A DNA stretch of 64,000 nt from Mycolicibacterium elephantis DSM 44368 (GCF_004014805.1 NZ_ATDN01000007.1:62001-126000); one strand, 5' to 3'; positions 36,253 to 45,602 are shown, counted from the stretch's first letter. The notes: generated by a model not told the origin, from the sequence alone. Numbers and translations are program-made.

Positions 36253-38787
36253 CTAGCGGGTGTGGCTTGCGGCGAAATCGGCCTTCGGTTCCTCGGATAT
36301 CTCCAGATGGTCGGGCGGCGGCACGGTGCGGTTCTGGTAGTTGCGGGTGATCAGCGTCTGCTGGCCCGACAGCCTGGTGCGCGCCCACTTGCCGAGGACT
36401 TTGGCGGCGACCCTCGGTGACATCAACGCCGCGGGCGGCTTGACCAGATGCACGACGGCCAGGAATTCGCGGTAGGCGTCGAGGTCGTCGTGAATCAGCT
36501 CGATCATTCGGTCCATGTACCAGGTCAGCGCCCTGAAATAGAACGGCCGCTTCTTGTCGACATCCTTCATCCAGTCGAACCGGAGGTTCTGCTCCCTGAT
36601 CACGAACCAGGCCGTGTCGGCCAGCTTCGCGATCCGCCGGTAGTAGCGCCGCGGCAGGTCGGGATCGCCGGGACCGCGCTTGGCCAGCAGCGTCTGCATC
36701 TCGTGAACTTCCTTGAGCGCGATCGACATCCCGAGCCCCGACACCGGGTCGGCGCTGGTGTAGGCATCGCCCACCGCGAGCAGTCCGCGTGGCAGGTTGC
36801 GCTTCCTCTCGTAGCGCAGCCTCAGCATGTTGGGATAGCGGAAGTTGTAGATCGGCGACGCTGGCTCCAGGCCGTCGATGTTCTCACCGACCACCGGGGA
36901 GGGCATCAGGTCGGCGAATCGGCGGAACTCCTCGGGGGTTCGCGGCGGCGAATAGCAGTTGTAGGCAACCAATGTGGTGGACAGGATCGTGCGCGAGCTG
37001 TCGGTGTAGTACTGCGCCGCGTAAGTGTCCTCATACGGTCGGTACGCGTAGCAGATCATCATCACCCTGTCGTGCCACTGCCGTTCGGGCGGCACGTGAT
37101 GGAACATGGTCGAGTAGAAACAGTTGATGATGTCCTGCTCGACCTCTGGCGCCCCGATCCCGATCCGCTCGAGAATCTCCGGAACCGGGGTGTTCTTGCC
37201 CGAGGCGTCCACCACGAATTCGGCCGGGATGACCTCCGGATGCCCCTCGTTGTCCACCGCGACACCGAGCACCGTGTTGGTGTCGCTGTCGTAGATCAGA
37301 TCGCTGACCTCGGACTCGTAGCGGAACGCGATGCGGGGGTCGTCGTCGAGGCGGCGGCGGACGCACCACTCGAGCAGGGGACGCCCGGCGCACACGATCT
37401 GGATGTCGCCGGTGCCCGGCTTCTTCCAGGCGCCGCCGAGGCGGATGCGGTACTGCGCGGCCATGTCGACGTCGAAGGCGCCTTCGCGCACCATGTCGTC
37501 GATGATGCCGGGGAAGATCCGCTCCAGCTCGATGCGGCCGGCGGTGAGCAGGTGGTGCAGATGCCAGCCCTGCGCCGCGCCGGGCCGACCCTCGCGGCGC
37601 CGATGGGGGTCGTCCTTCTCCAGGACGATCACCCGCTCGAAGAACTCGGTGAGCATCTTGGCGGTGGTGATGCCTGCGATGCTGCCGCCGATCACCACCG
37701 CGGTGCCGCGGGCGCGGTGTCGTACGTCGGCCATGTCGATGTCGGTGTAGTCCAGCCGCAGCGGGGTGCGCCGCCGCGCGGCCCCGCTCGGCACGAACTT
37801 CTCGTAGTAGAGGCCGATGCGGTGAATGTCGCGGTTGTCCAACCAGTTCCGGACCGACTCGACCATTCCCGCGGGCCCGCACAGGTAGACGTCTGCGTTG
37901 CCGTCGCCGAACATGTCCTCGTCCAGAAGGTCGGTCACCAGCCCCACCGGTCCCGACCAGCCGGGGTCGGGATGGGCCACGATGGTGTGCACCTGCAGAT
38001 CCGGAATCCGCTGCCGCAGCCGCTCGAGTTCGTCGAGCTTGCACAGATCCGCGACGTCGGTCACCCCGTAGAGCAGGTGGACGGGCCGGCCGGCGTCGGG
38101 CACCATGCTCTGGGCCATCGCCAGGATCGCCGACAGCCCGGTGCCACCGGCCACCAGCACCACCGGCCGCTGCACCGGACGCAGATAGAACGTGCCCTTA
38201 CTGCCCCGTAACGCGATTCGGTCGCCCGGCTTCGCCCGGTCGCGCAGATAGTCCGACATCACCCCGCTGGGCAGCAGCCGGATGATGAACTCGAGCTCAT
38301 CGCGCCCGTCGGCCGGATGCGCGTACGAGTAGTTGCGCCACACCCCGCTGCCGGGCACCTGCAGCTGTGCGAACTGGCCTGCCTTGAACTTCAGTAAAGG
38401 CATATTCGAAACATCCAGCCGCAGAATGGCTGTGGTGGACGAGACCAACTGCACCTCGGTCACCGTGGCATGCCCGGTCACCAGGCTGGCGGCGTTGTTG
38501 TCCATCGGATACTGCAGTTCGATCAGGCATTCGGAGTTGGCGAACGTCTGGCAGGTCAGTACCTTCCAGGCATCGCGTTCCACGTCGGAAAGCCCTTCGG
38601 TCCGGCCCATCTCGTAATCGCCCGACCTGCAGGTGGCCACACACGTGCCGCAGATCCCGCTCTGGCACTCGTTGACGATCGCGATGCCATTCTCCTCGGC
38701 CGCCTCCAGGATGGTCTGGTCGGCCCTGGCGGTCATCGTCTTGCACGTTCCGTCCGAGTAGCGGACGGTGATCTTCTGCGCCTCCAT
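36253..38787 (-). CDS. Ferredoxin-reductase-flavin monooxygenase fusion (Rv1937-like)
   Basis: An 844-residue three-part oxygenase. Residues 1-95: plant-type [2Fe-2S] ferredoxin with CQSGICGTC and a later Cys (LTCQTF). Residues 100-335: FAD/NAD(P)H ferredoxin-reductase module (WRNYSYAH for FAD, VAGGTGLSAILAM and YLCGPAGMVE for the nucleotide). Residues about 360-844: flavin-dependent monooxygenase/dehydrogenase fold with VVIGGSIAGITTAKML and the second FAD motif LLAVGDAYTSADPVSG. Length and order match Rv1937. It is self-sufficient in electron transfer. It follows the luciferase-like gene by 22 bases in the mel2-like operon. Confidence 0.9.
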   Translation of the reverse strand: MEAQKITVRYSDGTCKTMTARADQTILEAAEENGIAIVNECQSGICGTCVATCRSGDYEMGRTEGLSDVERDAWKVLTCQTFANSECLIELQYPMDNNAASLVTGHATVTEVQLVSSTTAILRLDVSNMPLLKFKAGQFAQLQVPGSGVWRNYSYAHPADGRDELEFIIRLLPSGVMSDYLRDRAKPGDRIALRGSKGTFYLRPVQRPVVLVAGGTGLSAILAMAQSMVPDAGRPVHLLYGVTDVADLCKLDELERLRQRIPDLQVHTIVAHPDPGWSGPVGLVTDLLDEDMFGDGNADVYLCGPAGMVESVRNWLDNRDIHRIGLYYEKFVPSGAARRRTPLRLDYTDIDMADVRHRARGTAVVIGGSIAGITTAKMLTEFFERVIVLEKDDPHRRREGRPGAAQGWHLHHLLTAGRIELERIFPGIIDDMVREGAFDVDMAAQYRIRLGGAWKKPGTGDIQIVCAGRPLLEWCVRRRLDDDPRIAFRYESEVSDLIYDSDTNTVLGVAVDNEGHPEVIPAEFVVDASGKNTPVPEILERIGIGAPEVEQDIINCFYSTMFHHVPPERQWHDRVMMICYAYRPYEDTYAAQYYTDSSRTILSTTLVAYNCYSPPRTPEEFRRFADLMPSPVVGENIDGLEPASPIYNFRYPNMLRLRYERKRNLPRGLLAVGDAYTSADPVSGLGMSIALKEVHEMQTLLAKRGPGDPDLPRRYYRRIAKLADTAWFVIREQNLRFDWMKDVDKKRPFYFRALTWYMDRMIELIHDDLDAYREFLAVVHLVKPPAALMSPRVAAKVLGKWARTRLSGQQTLITRNYQNRTVPPPDHLEISEEPKADFAASHTR

Positions 38788-38809
38788 CGGGATACCCTTC
38801 GAATGAGCG

Positions 38810-39919
38810 CTAGGCGATGGCGATTGAGGGCTTCTTGGCGATGCGCGCGTTGAGCCTCGGCATGACCTCTTCGGCCAGCAGGCGCATGGAGTCCTTCCAC
38901 GGCCCGGGGTTGTCGCTGTAGTCGAAGCCCAGGATCAGCAGGTGGCCGAACCCGCCGACCTGATCGTAGGTCGCTTCCAGCTTGTCGACGACGGTCTCGA
39001 CCGAGCCCACCACAAACGTGTTCTCCGCCAGGTATTCCGGTGTGACGTCGCCGTCGGGCACCGTCGGGTTGTGCTTGTAGAACTTGGTCATGCCGAACAT
39101 GCGGAAGGTCGGCAACACGTACTCGCGCATGTTCCGCCCGATCATGCCGTCGACGGCGTACCGGAACGCCTGCTCGTCGGTTTCGGCGACGACCACCTCG
39201 CGCACCAGCCGCCAGTCCTGCCGGTCGGGCACGCGGCCGCTGCGGGCGGCGCCCTCCAATACCGCGTCCCAGTGTGTCGCGACGTATTCGGTGTTGAGGT
39301 CCAGGCTCATCGGCAGGTAGCCGCGCTCGCCTGCCAGCTTCAGCGTCTCGGATCCGGCGCTGAACCCGGTCACCCCGATGGGCGGGTGCGGCGCCTGAAA
39401 GGGCTTGATGTGCCTTTTCATCAGCCCCTCGAACATCGGCGCGATGCCGTTGGCGTTCCAGTACTTTCCGCGGAACTCCCACGGCTCGTTCTCGGTCCAG
39501 ACCTTGAGCATGATCTCGAGCGCCTCGCGGGTCATCTCGCGGTGCTCACCGTTCTGGCCGTCGACGTCGAACAGCGCCCAGTCGCCGGGAATCCCGCTGG
39601 CGCCCACCCCGAGCATGAACCGGCCCTGGGCCAGGTGGTCGAAATAGGCGACCCGGTGGGCCAATTCGACCGGGTGGTGGTACGGAAGCAGGTGAGCGCC
39701 GGGAGCCAGCTTGATCGACTTGGTCCGCAGTAGCGCCTGGGCCAACAGCAGGTCGGGTGCGCAGATCGGCTCCCACGGCACGGTGAAGTGCTCACCCACC
39801 CACGCCTCGACGTAACCCAGCTCATCGGCGAGCTGGATCAATTCGAGATCCCACTGGGTCGCGTCGTACAGGTTGCGCTCCGGCGGATGCGCCGGCATCA
39901 GGAAAAGCCCCAGTTCCAT
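38810..39919 (-). CDS. Luciferase-like flavin monooxygenase (Rv1936-like)
   Basis: A 369-residue bacterial-luciferase-family TIM barrel, first gene of the mel2-like operon. Family features are MELGLFLMPAHPPERN, VEAWVGEHFTVPWEP, LAPGAHLLPYHHPVELAHRV, GRFMLGVGASGIPGDW and HPPIGVTGFSAGSETLKL. The length equals Rv1936. The ATG 39917-39919 has a GAGAGGG ribosome-binding site about seven bases upstream. In M. tuberculosis mel2 has been linked to oxidative-stress resistance and persistence; the present substrate is unknown. It is divergent from echA13 across the paired operator at 39983-40024. Confidence 0.9.
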   Translation of the reverse strand: MELGLFLMPAHPPERNLYDATQWDLELIQLADELGYVEAWVGEHFTVPWEPICAPDLLLAQALLRTKSIKLAPGAHLLPYHHPVELAHRVAYFDHLAQGRFMLGVGASGIPGDWALFDVDGQNGEHREMTREALEIMLKVWTENEPWEFRGKYWNANGIAPMFEGLMKRHIKPFQAPHPPIGVTGFSAGSETLKLAGERGYLPMSLDLNTEYVATHWDAVLEGAARSGRVPDRQDWRLVREVVVAETDEQAFRYAVDGMIGRNMREYVLPTFRMFGMTKFYKHNPTVPDGDVTPEYLAENTFVVGSVETVVDKLEATYDQVGGFGHLLILGFDYSDNPGPWKDSMRLLAEEVMPRLNARIAKKPSIAIA

Positions 39920-39982
39920 CTTCAACCCTCTCGGTAGTGGTCCGCTCGCCCGACGGCTCGCTGCGATGTGCACCACAGTACT

Positions 39983-40024
39983 AGCAAGATACTTTATTGA
40001 GCGCAAGTAGGCGAGTATCTTGCT
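39983..40024. promoter_or_regulatory. Paired inverted operator sites in the divergent mel2/echA13 promoter
   Basis: Perfect 11-base inverted arms AGCAAGATACT (39983-39993) and AGTATCTTGCT (40014-40024), centres 31 bases apart (three helical turns). Each arm is itself part of a half-conserved dyad AGCAAG-N3-CTTGCT. The AGTATCTT core also occurs at the mce promoter (27719-27726). Position agrees with the Mce3R control region known between Rv1935c and Rv1936. Confidence 0.65.
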
Positions 40025-40150
40025 GATTTACTTGAACAAAAGTTTTATGATCGACGTACTGGCTATGGACATGTTGGTTTGGCGTCGCGTAACCTGCAGC
40101 TCAGCAGCGTCACTGCGCGCACAGCGGTGACGACCCGAAGGGAGCACTTC

Positions 40151-41047
40151 GTGCAGCATTTCGACTACATCGATTACGAACTGCTCGATGACGGCCGAAT
40201 TGCCGTGATCACGCTCGACCGCCCGAAACAGCGCAATGCGCAGAACCGCGGGCTGCTTGTCGAGCTCGGAGCGGCATTCGAACTGGCCGAAGAGGACGAC
40301 ACCGTGCGGGTGGTGATCCTGCGGGGCGCCGGGCCGTGCTTCTCCGCGGGCCATGATTTGGGTTCCGCCGACGACATCCGCGAGCGATCGTCGGGGCCGG
40401 GCCAGCACCCGACGTATCACTGCAACGGCGGGACGCTGGGCGGGGTGGAGACGCGCCATCGCCAGGAGTGGCACTACTTCTTCCAGAACACCAAGCGGTG
40501 GCGCAACCTGCGCAAGATCACCATCGCCGAGGTGCACGGGCTGGTCCTGTCGGCGGGCCTGATGCTGGCATGGTGCTGCGATCTGATCGTCGCCGCCGAG
40601 GACACGGTCTTCGCCGACGTGGTGGGCACCCGGCTGGGGATGTGCGGGGTCGAGTACTTCGGCCACCCGTGGGAGTTCGGCCCCCGTAAGGCCAAGGAAC
40701 TGCTGCTCACCGGAGACGCCCTGACCGCGGACGACGCGCACGCGCTCGGCATGGTCAGCAAGGTCTTCTCCAACGACGAACTGTTCGACTGCACAGTCGA
40801 ATTCGCTCGCCGGATCGCCAAGCTACCGACACTGACCGCGCTGATGATCAAGGAGTCGGTGAATCAGACCGTCGACGCCATGGGGTTCGGCGCCGCCCTC
40901 GACGCCTGCTTCTCCCTGCATCAGCTCAACCACGCCCATTGGGCCGACATCACCGGCAACCCGCTGGGCATCGGCTCGGTCGAGCACGGCCTCGAGGACT
41001 GGCGGCAGGCGCCGGAGATTCTGCCCGCGGCCAAACGGCGGCCCTGA
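40151..41047 (+). CDS. echA13: Enoyl-CoA hydratase/isomerase family protein EchA13
   Basis: A crotonase-fold protein of about 298 residues: [20 protein letters not shown], oxyanion-hole segments [14 protein letters not shown] and [15 protein letters not shown], and [20 protein letters not shown]. Probably hydrates an enoyl-CoA in beta-oxidation of a side chain or ring fragment. The GTG at 40151 is chosen because GGGAG lies seven bases upstream; in-frame GTG 40127 and TTG 40079 would lengthen it. It overlaps fadE17 by one base. Very similar to M. tuberculosis EchA13 (Rv1935c) in its central part. Confidence 0.88.
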   Translation: MQHFDYIDYELLDDGRIAVITLDRPKQRNAQNRGLLVELGAAFELAEEDDTVRVVILRGAGPCFSAGHDLGSADDIRERSSGPGQHPTYHCNGGTLGGVETRHRQEWHYFFQNTKRWRNLRKITIAEVHGLVLSAGLMLAWCCDLIVAAEDTVFADVVGTRLGMCGVEYFGHPWEFGPRKAKELLLTGDALTADDAHALGMVSKVFSNDELFDCTVEFARRIAKLPTLTALMIKESVNQTVDAMGFGAALDACFSLHQLNHAHWADITGNPLGIGSVEHGLEDWRQAPEILPAAKRRP

Positions 41048-42258
41048 TGGACGTCGACTATCCACCCGAGGCCATCGCCTTTCGGGATCAGATCCGGGCG
41101 TTTCTGGCCGAGCATCTGCCCAGCGAATGGAGCGGCGCCGGCGCGCTGCCGCCCGAGGAGCGCGAGCAGCTCAGGGCGCGGTGGCGCAAGGTTCTCGCCG
41201 ATCGGGGACTGATCGCGGTGTCGTGGCCCACGGAGTACGGCGGCGGCGGGCTCTCGGTGATCGAGCAACTGGTGTTGGCCGAGGAGTTCGCCCTCGCCGG
41301 TGCACCCGACCGCTCGGAGAACGACTTGGCGGGCATCGACCTGTTGGGCAACACGATGATCGCGCTGGGCTCCGAGGAGCAGAAGCGACATTTCCTGCCC
41401 CGCATCCTCTCCGGCGAGGACCGCTGGTGCCAGGGGTTCTCCGAACCCGAGGCGGGCTCGGACCTGGCGTCCGTGCGGACCAGGGCGATGCTCGACGGCG
41501 ACGACTGGGTGATCAACGGCCAGAAGATCTGGACGTCGGCCGGGCCGACGGCGAACTGGATATTCCTGCTTGCCCGCACCGATCCGGCGCCCAAGCACAA
41601 GGGCCTGTCGATGCTGCTGGCGCCGATCGACCAGCCCGGCGTGGAGGTGCGCCCGATCGTCAACGCCGCGGGGCACGCCTCGTTCAGCGAGGTGTTCTTC
41701 ACCGACGCCCGCGCCCGTGCCGCCGATGTGCTCGGCGGTGTCGGCGGCGGGTGGCGTACCGCGATGACGCTGCTCGGCTTCGAACGGGGATCGCAGATCA
41801 CCACCGCGGCAGCGGAATTCGGCCGCGACTTCAAGCGGCTGGTGGAGCTGGCCCGGCAGCGCGGACGGCACACCGATCCTCAGGTGCGCGACGAGCTGGC
41901 GTGGTGCTACTCGCGCGTGGAGATCCTGCGGTATCAGGGGTACCGAGGGTTGACGGCGCTGCTGCGTGGGGAGATTCCCGGCGCCGACGCCGCGATCCAC
42001 AAGGTCATCTGGAGCGAGTACTTCCAGCGCTACACCGAACTCGCCGCCGAGATTCTGGGGCCCGACACAATCAGCCCGCAGGGCCCGGGAAACGGTGCGG
42101 CCCTGATTGTTCCGCCGGCCGGTACGCCGAACTCGGCCGGCTGCTGGATGGACCAGCTCCTGTATGCCCGGGCGGCGACGATCTACGCCGGCAGTTCGCA
42201 GATCCAACGCAACGTCATCGGCGAGCAGCTGTTGGGGCTTCCCAAGGAGCCACGCTGA
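41047..42258 (+). CDS. fadE17: Acyl-CoA dehydrogenase FadE17-like
   Basis: A 403-residue acyl-CoA dehydrogenase: N-terminal helical domain, FAD/substrate motif [38 protein letters not shown], and C-terminal [20 protein letters not shown]. The ATG overlaps the echA13 stop by one base, and a second dehydrogenase follows one base after it. In mycobacteria adjacent fadE pairs often form alpha2beta2 heterotetramers acting on steroid or branched acyl-CoA; this pair (Rv1934c/Rv1933c type) fits that pattern, but the substrate is inference. Confidence 0.9.
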   Translation: MDVDYPPEAIAFRDQIRAFLAEHLPSEWSGAGALPPEEREQLRARWRKVLADRGLIAVSWPTEYGGGGLSVIEQLVLAEEFALAGAPDRSENDLAGIDLLGNTMIALGSEEQKRHFLPRILSGEDRWCQGFSEPEAGSDLASVRTRAMLDGDDWVINGQKIWTSAGPTANWIFLLARTDPAPKHKGLSMLLAPIDQPGVEVRPIVNAAGHASFSEVFFTDARARAADVLGGVGGGWRTAMTLLGFERGSQITTAAAEFGRDFKRLVELARQRGRHTDPQVRDELAWCYSRVEILRYQGYRGLTALLRGEIPGADAAIHKVIWSEYFQRYTELAAEILGPDTISPQGPGNGAALIVPPAGTPNSAGCWMDQLLYARAATIYAGSSQIQRNVIGEQLLGLPKEPR

Positions 42259-42259
42259 G

Positions 42260-43354
42260 ATGGACTTCCGCTACAGCACCGAACAGCTCGACTTTCGAGA
42301 GTCGCTGCGCGGCCTGCTTTCTGAGGCGGCTCCCCCGGCCCGCGTGCGCGAGGTGGCCGCGGCCCGAGGTCTTGACGAACGGCTGTGGCAGCGGCTCTGC
42401 AGCGAGGCCGAGCTGCCGGCGTTGCACGTGCCGCCCGAGTACGGCGGAGCCGGCGGCACCCTGGTGGAGGCCGCCATCGTCTTCGAAGAGCTCGGCCGTG
42501 CGCTGACCCCGGTTCCGTTGGCGGGCACCGTCTTCACGATCGAGGCCGTGCTGCGGATGGGTGATGACGAACAGCGGCGCCGTCTGCTCCCGGGGTTGCT
42601 GACCGGCGAGTCGATCGGAGCATTCGCGGCGACAGCGCCGGACGCCACCGACCCCTCGACGACCACGGTGCGGGCCGTCGGCGCCAACGGCCGCGTCAAC
42701 CTGTCCGGCGAGTGCTCGCCGGTGCCGCACGGCCGCATCGCGGACGTGTTCGTGGTGCCGGCCGCCCAGCGCGACGGCTCGCTCGGGTGGTATCTGGTGA
42801 CCGCCGATGCCCCCGGGGTCACGGTCGCGCCGCTGTCGTCGTTCGACACCACCCGGCCGGTCGCCCGGGTCACGTTGCGGCAGGCGCCCGCCGAAGCGCT
42901 GGCGTTGTGCGAGGGCTGGCAGCGGGTGCTCGACGTGGCCCGTGTGCTGTTGGCCGCCGAGATGCTCGGCGGCGCCGAGGCGTGCCTCGCGCTGTCGGTC
43001 GACTATGCCTGCAGCAGACGGCAGTTCGGACGACCGATCGGATCGTTTCAGGCGGTCAAGCACGCCTGCGCCGAGATGATGATCGAGATCGACGCCACCC
43101 GGGTCGCCGTCATGTTCGCCGCCATGACTGCCACGGACCCCGAGGAACTCGCGCTCACCGCGCCTTTGGTCAAGGCACAGGCCGCCGACACCTTCGTCAT
43201 GTGCGCGGGTTCAGCGATGCAGGTGCACGGCGGCATCGCGTTCACCTGGGAGCACGACATCCACATGTACTTTCGCCGCGCCAAGACCACCCAGGCACTG
43301 TTCGGCAGCAGCACTCACCACCGGGCGCTGCTCGCCGACCGGGCCGGGTTGTAG
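42260..43354 (+). CDS. fadE18: Acyl-CoA dehydrogenase FadE18-like
   Basis: A 364-residue acyl-CoA dehydrogenase, shorter and more divergent than its neighbour. It has ALHVPPEYGGAGGTLVEAA, the C-terminal CSRRQFGRPIGSFQAVKHAC and QVHGGIAFTWEHDIHMYFRR, but the middle FAD motif (AFAATAPDATDPSTTTVRA) is weak. That fits the non-catalytic or partner subunit of an alpha2beta2 enzyme with FadE17. The ATG at 42260 has a weak GGAG upstream, and the short gap supports coupling. Size matches Rv1933c. Confidence 0.88.
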   Translation: MDFRYSTEQLDFRESLRGLLSEAAPPARVREVAAARGLDERLWQRLCSEAELPALHVPPEYGGAGGTLVEAAIVFEELGRALTPVPLAGTVFTIEAVLRMGDDEQRRRLLPGLLTGESIGAFAATAPDATDPSTTTVRAVGANGRVNLSGECSPVPHGRIADVFVVPAAQRDGSLGWYLVTADAPGVTVAPLSSFDTTRPVARVTLRQAPAEALALCEGWQRVLDVARVLLAAEMLGGAEACLALSVDYACSRRQFGRPIGSFQAVKHACAEMMIEIDATRVAVMFAAMTATDPEELALTAPLVKAQAADTFVMCAGSAMQVHGGIAFTWEHDIHMYFRRAKTTQALFGSSTHHRALLADRAGL

Positions 43355-43378
43355 CCCACGTCCGGAAGGAGCCGACGA

Positions 43379-43898
43379 TGACCATCTCCCCTCCTGCGGC
43401 GCGTCTGTCACCGTCGACGGGAATCTCGCTCAGCGATGTCCTCACCCGGCACGCACTCGTGCGACCGGACCACGTCGCGTTCGTCGACTCCCGGCGGCGA
43501 TGCACCTTCGCCGAACTCGATGGGCGGCCGAAGCCTTCCGGGGCGGGTGGTTTCACTCCGGCGACCTGGTTCGGCAGGACCAGGACGGCTACATTTATGT
43601 GGTCGACCGGAAGAAGGACATGATCATCTCGGGCGGAGAGAACATCTACAGCGCCGAGGTGGAGAACGTCCTGGCGGCCGAACCGAAAGTCGCCGAGGTG
43701 GCGGTCATCGGCGTGCCCGATCCGGATTGGGGCGAGACACCGATGGCGGTGATCGTGCCGCGCGATCCCGCCGACCCGCCGACCGAGGCCGACATCGAGT
43801 CGCACTGCCGGGCACACCTGGCCGCGTACAAACGGCCCCGGCGCATCGCCGTCGTCGAGGAACTGCCTCGCAACGCGGCGGGCAAGGTCTTGAAAAAC
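43379..43898 (+). pseudogene. Internally deleted acyl-CoA synthetase (fadD) remnant
   Basis: Begins with a strong ribosome-binding site (GGAAGGAG) and ATG 43379, encoding a normal FadD N-terminus (LSDVLTRHALVRPDHVAFVD, CTFAELDGR). At about 43519-43535 it jumps directly to a FadD C-terminal sequence (AEAFRGGWFHSGDLV, DRKKDMIISGGENIYSAEVE, LPRNAAGKVLKNVLRD), losing several hundred residues, including the P-loop. The two parts are in different frames, so the first frame stops at 43621-43623. An ATG at 43620 overlaps this stop, so re-initiation into the next frame is possible. Confidence 0.8.
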
Positions 43899-45536
43899 GT
43901 GCTGCGCGACACCTACGCCGCGGCGCCGTCCTACGCGGCGGGACCGACCGAGGTGCCCCTGCTCGAGGAGACCATCGGGGCCAACTTCGAACGCACGGCC
44001 TCGGCACATCCCGGCGTCGGGGCGCTCGTCGACGTCAGCTCCGGCCGGCGCTGGACCTATGCCGAGCTCAACACCGAAATCGACGTCGTCGCAAGGGGTC
44101 TGATGGCCAGCGGCATCGGGGCGGGCGACCGGGTCGGGATCTGGGCGCCCAACTGCGCGGAATGGACGATCCTGCAGTACGCCACCGCGAAGATCGGCGC
44201 GATCCTGGTGACGGTCAACCCCGCCTACCGCACCCACGAGCTGTCGTACGTGCTGGGGCACTCGGGCATCCGGATGTTGGTGGCGGCAACGGAGTTCAAG
44301 ACGTCGAGCTACCGGGAGATGGTCGAAGAGGTGCGCCCGCAGGCGCCGGACCTGACCGAGGTGGTGTTCATCGGCACCGACGACTGGCAGCGGCTGCGGC
44401 AACGGGCCGACGGCGTCTCGGTCGACGAACTGCGGTCGCGGATGGGCGCATTGACGCCGTCGGACGCCATCAACATCCAATACACTTCGGGCACAACGGG
44501 TGCCCCGAAGGGAGCGGTGCTGTCCCACCGCAACATCCTCAACAACGGGTTCTTCGTCACCGAGCTGATCAACCTGCAACCACCCGATCGGTTGTGCATC
44601 CCGGTGCCCTTCTACCACTGCTTCGGCATGGTGATGGGCAATCTCGGGGTCACCACGCACGGTGCCACGATGGTGATTCCGGCGCCCGGCTTCGATCCCG
44701 CGGCGACATTGGCCGCCATCGAGAACGAACGCTGCACCGCCGTTTACGGGGTGCCGACCATGTTCGTGGCGATGCTCGCCCACCCGGATCTCGCCAACCG
44801 CGACGTGTCGTCGCTGCGAACGGGAATCATGGCGGGCGCCACCTGCCCGATGGAGCTGATGAAGCGCTGCATCAACGAGCTGAACATGTCGGAGGTGGCG
44901 ATCGCCTACGGCATGACCGAGACCTCCCCGGTGTCGTGTCAGACCCGCATCGACGACGACCTGGACCGGCGCACCGCCACCGTCGGGCGCGTGCACCCGC
45001 ACGTCGAGATCAAGGTCGTCGATCCCGACACCGGAGCCACCGTGCGGCGCGGCATGCCGGGCGAGTTCTGCACCCGCGGCTATTCGGTGATGACCGGCTA
45101 CTGGAATGACGAGGCGAAGACCCGCGAGGCCATCGACGAGGACGGCTGGATGCACACCGGCGATCTCGCCGTGATGCGCGACGACGGCTACTGCCAGATC
45201 GTCGGGCGCATCAAGGACATGGTGATCCGCGGCGGCGAGAACGTATACCCGCGTGAGATCGAGGACTTCCTGCACTCCCACCCCGACATCGAGGACGTCC
45301 AGGTGATCGGCGTTCCCGACGACGTCTACGGCGAGGAGATCTGCGCCTGGATCAAGATGCTGTCGGGCTGCGCGCCGTTGGACGCCGCCGCGGTGCGCGA
45401 GTACGCCACCGGAAAGCTCGCGCACTACAAGATCCCGCGCTATGTCCACGTCGTCGACGAGTTCCCGATGACCGTCACCGGCAAGGTCCGCAAGGTGGAC
45501 ATGCGCGCGGAGACGATCCGGATGCTCAACCTCTGA
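43500..45536 (+). CDS. Acyl-CoA synthetase (FadD35-like) with fused N-terminal FadD fragment
   Basis: An uninterrupted frame of 678 codons. The first 133 or so are the C-terminal domain of the deleted fadD; with no stop they run straight into a complete acyl-CoA synthetase beginning near SYAAGPTEVPLLEETIGANF. That part has the P-loop YTSGTTGAPKGAV, YGMTETSPVS, EDGWMHTGDLAVM, IRGGENVYPREIED and the catalytic Lys in VTGKVRKVDM. It resembles FadD35. The fatty acid or steroid acid activated is unknown. Real initiation could be at ATG 43500, at ATG 43620 (coupled to the remnant stop) or at GTG 43899, which would give only the intact enzyme. It is downstream of fadE18. Confidence 0.8.
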   Translation: MHLRRTRWAAEAFRGGWFHSGDLVRQDQDGYIYVVDRKKDMIISGGENIYSAEVENVLAAEPKVAEVAVIGVPDPDWGETPMAVIVPRDPADPPTEADIESHCRAHLAAYKRPRRIAVVEELPRNAAGKVLKNVLRDTYAAAPSYAAGPTEVPLLEETIGANFERTASAHPGVGALVDVSSGRRWTYAELNTEIDVVARGLMASGIGAGDRVGIWAPNCAEWTILQYATAKIGAILVTVNPAYRTHELSYVLGHSGIRMLVAATEFKTSSYREMVEEVRPQAPDLTEVVFIGTDDWQRLRQRADGVSVDELRSRMGALTPSDAINIQYTSGTTGAPKGAVLSHRNILNNGFFVTELINLQPPDRLCIPVPFYHCFGMVMGNLGVTTHGATMVIPAPGFDPAATLAAIENERCTAVYGVPTMFVAMLAHPDLANRDVSSLRTGIMAGATCPMELMKRCINELNMSEVAIAYGMTETSPVSCQTRIDDDLDRRTATVGRVHPHVEIKVVDPDTGATVRRGMPGEFCTRGYSVMTGYWNDEAKTREAIDEDGWMHTGDLAVMRDDGYCQIVGRIKDMVIRGGENVYPREIEDFLHSHPDIEDVQVIGVPDDVYGEEICAWIKMLSGCAPLDAAAVREYATGKLAHYKIPRYVHVVDEFPMTVTGKVRKVDMRAETIRMLNL

Positions 45537-45547
45537 CCCCACCGCAT

Positions 45548-45602
45548 CGAAACTGCGCACAGATCGCGATTTCGGCCGCGATCGCGATCTCCCGCAGTCT
45601 CG
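45548..45602. terminator. Nested intergenic hairpin after fadD
   Basis: Outer arms CGAAACTGCG (45548-45557) and CGCAGTCTCG (45593-45602) pair with one mismatch; inner arms AGATCGCGA (45561-45569) and TCGCGATCT (45582-45590) pair perfectly. No U-run follows. It probably ends the echA13-fadE-fadD transcript; it may belong to a dispersed repeat family. Confidence 0.45.

Noticed and set aside
39983..40024. KstR2-type operator (A-x-CAAG-xx-CTTG-x-T)
   Set aside because: The half sites are separated by three bases, not two, and the second half is not CTTG in either arm. Mce3R context explains the site better.
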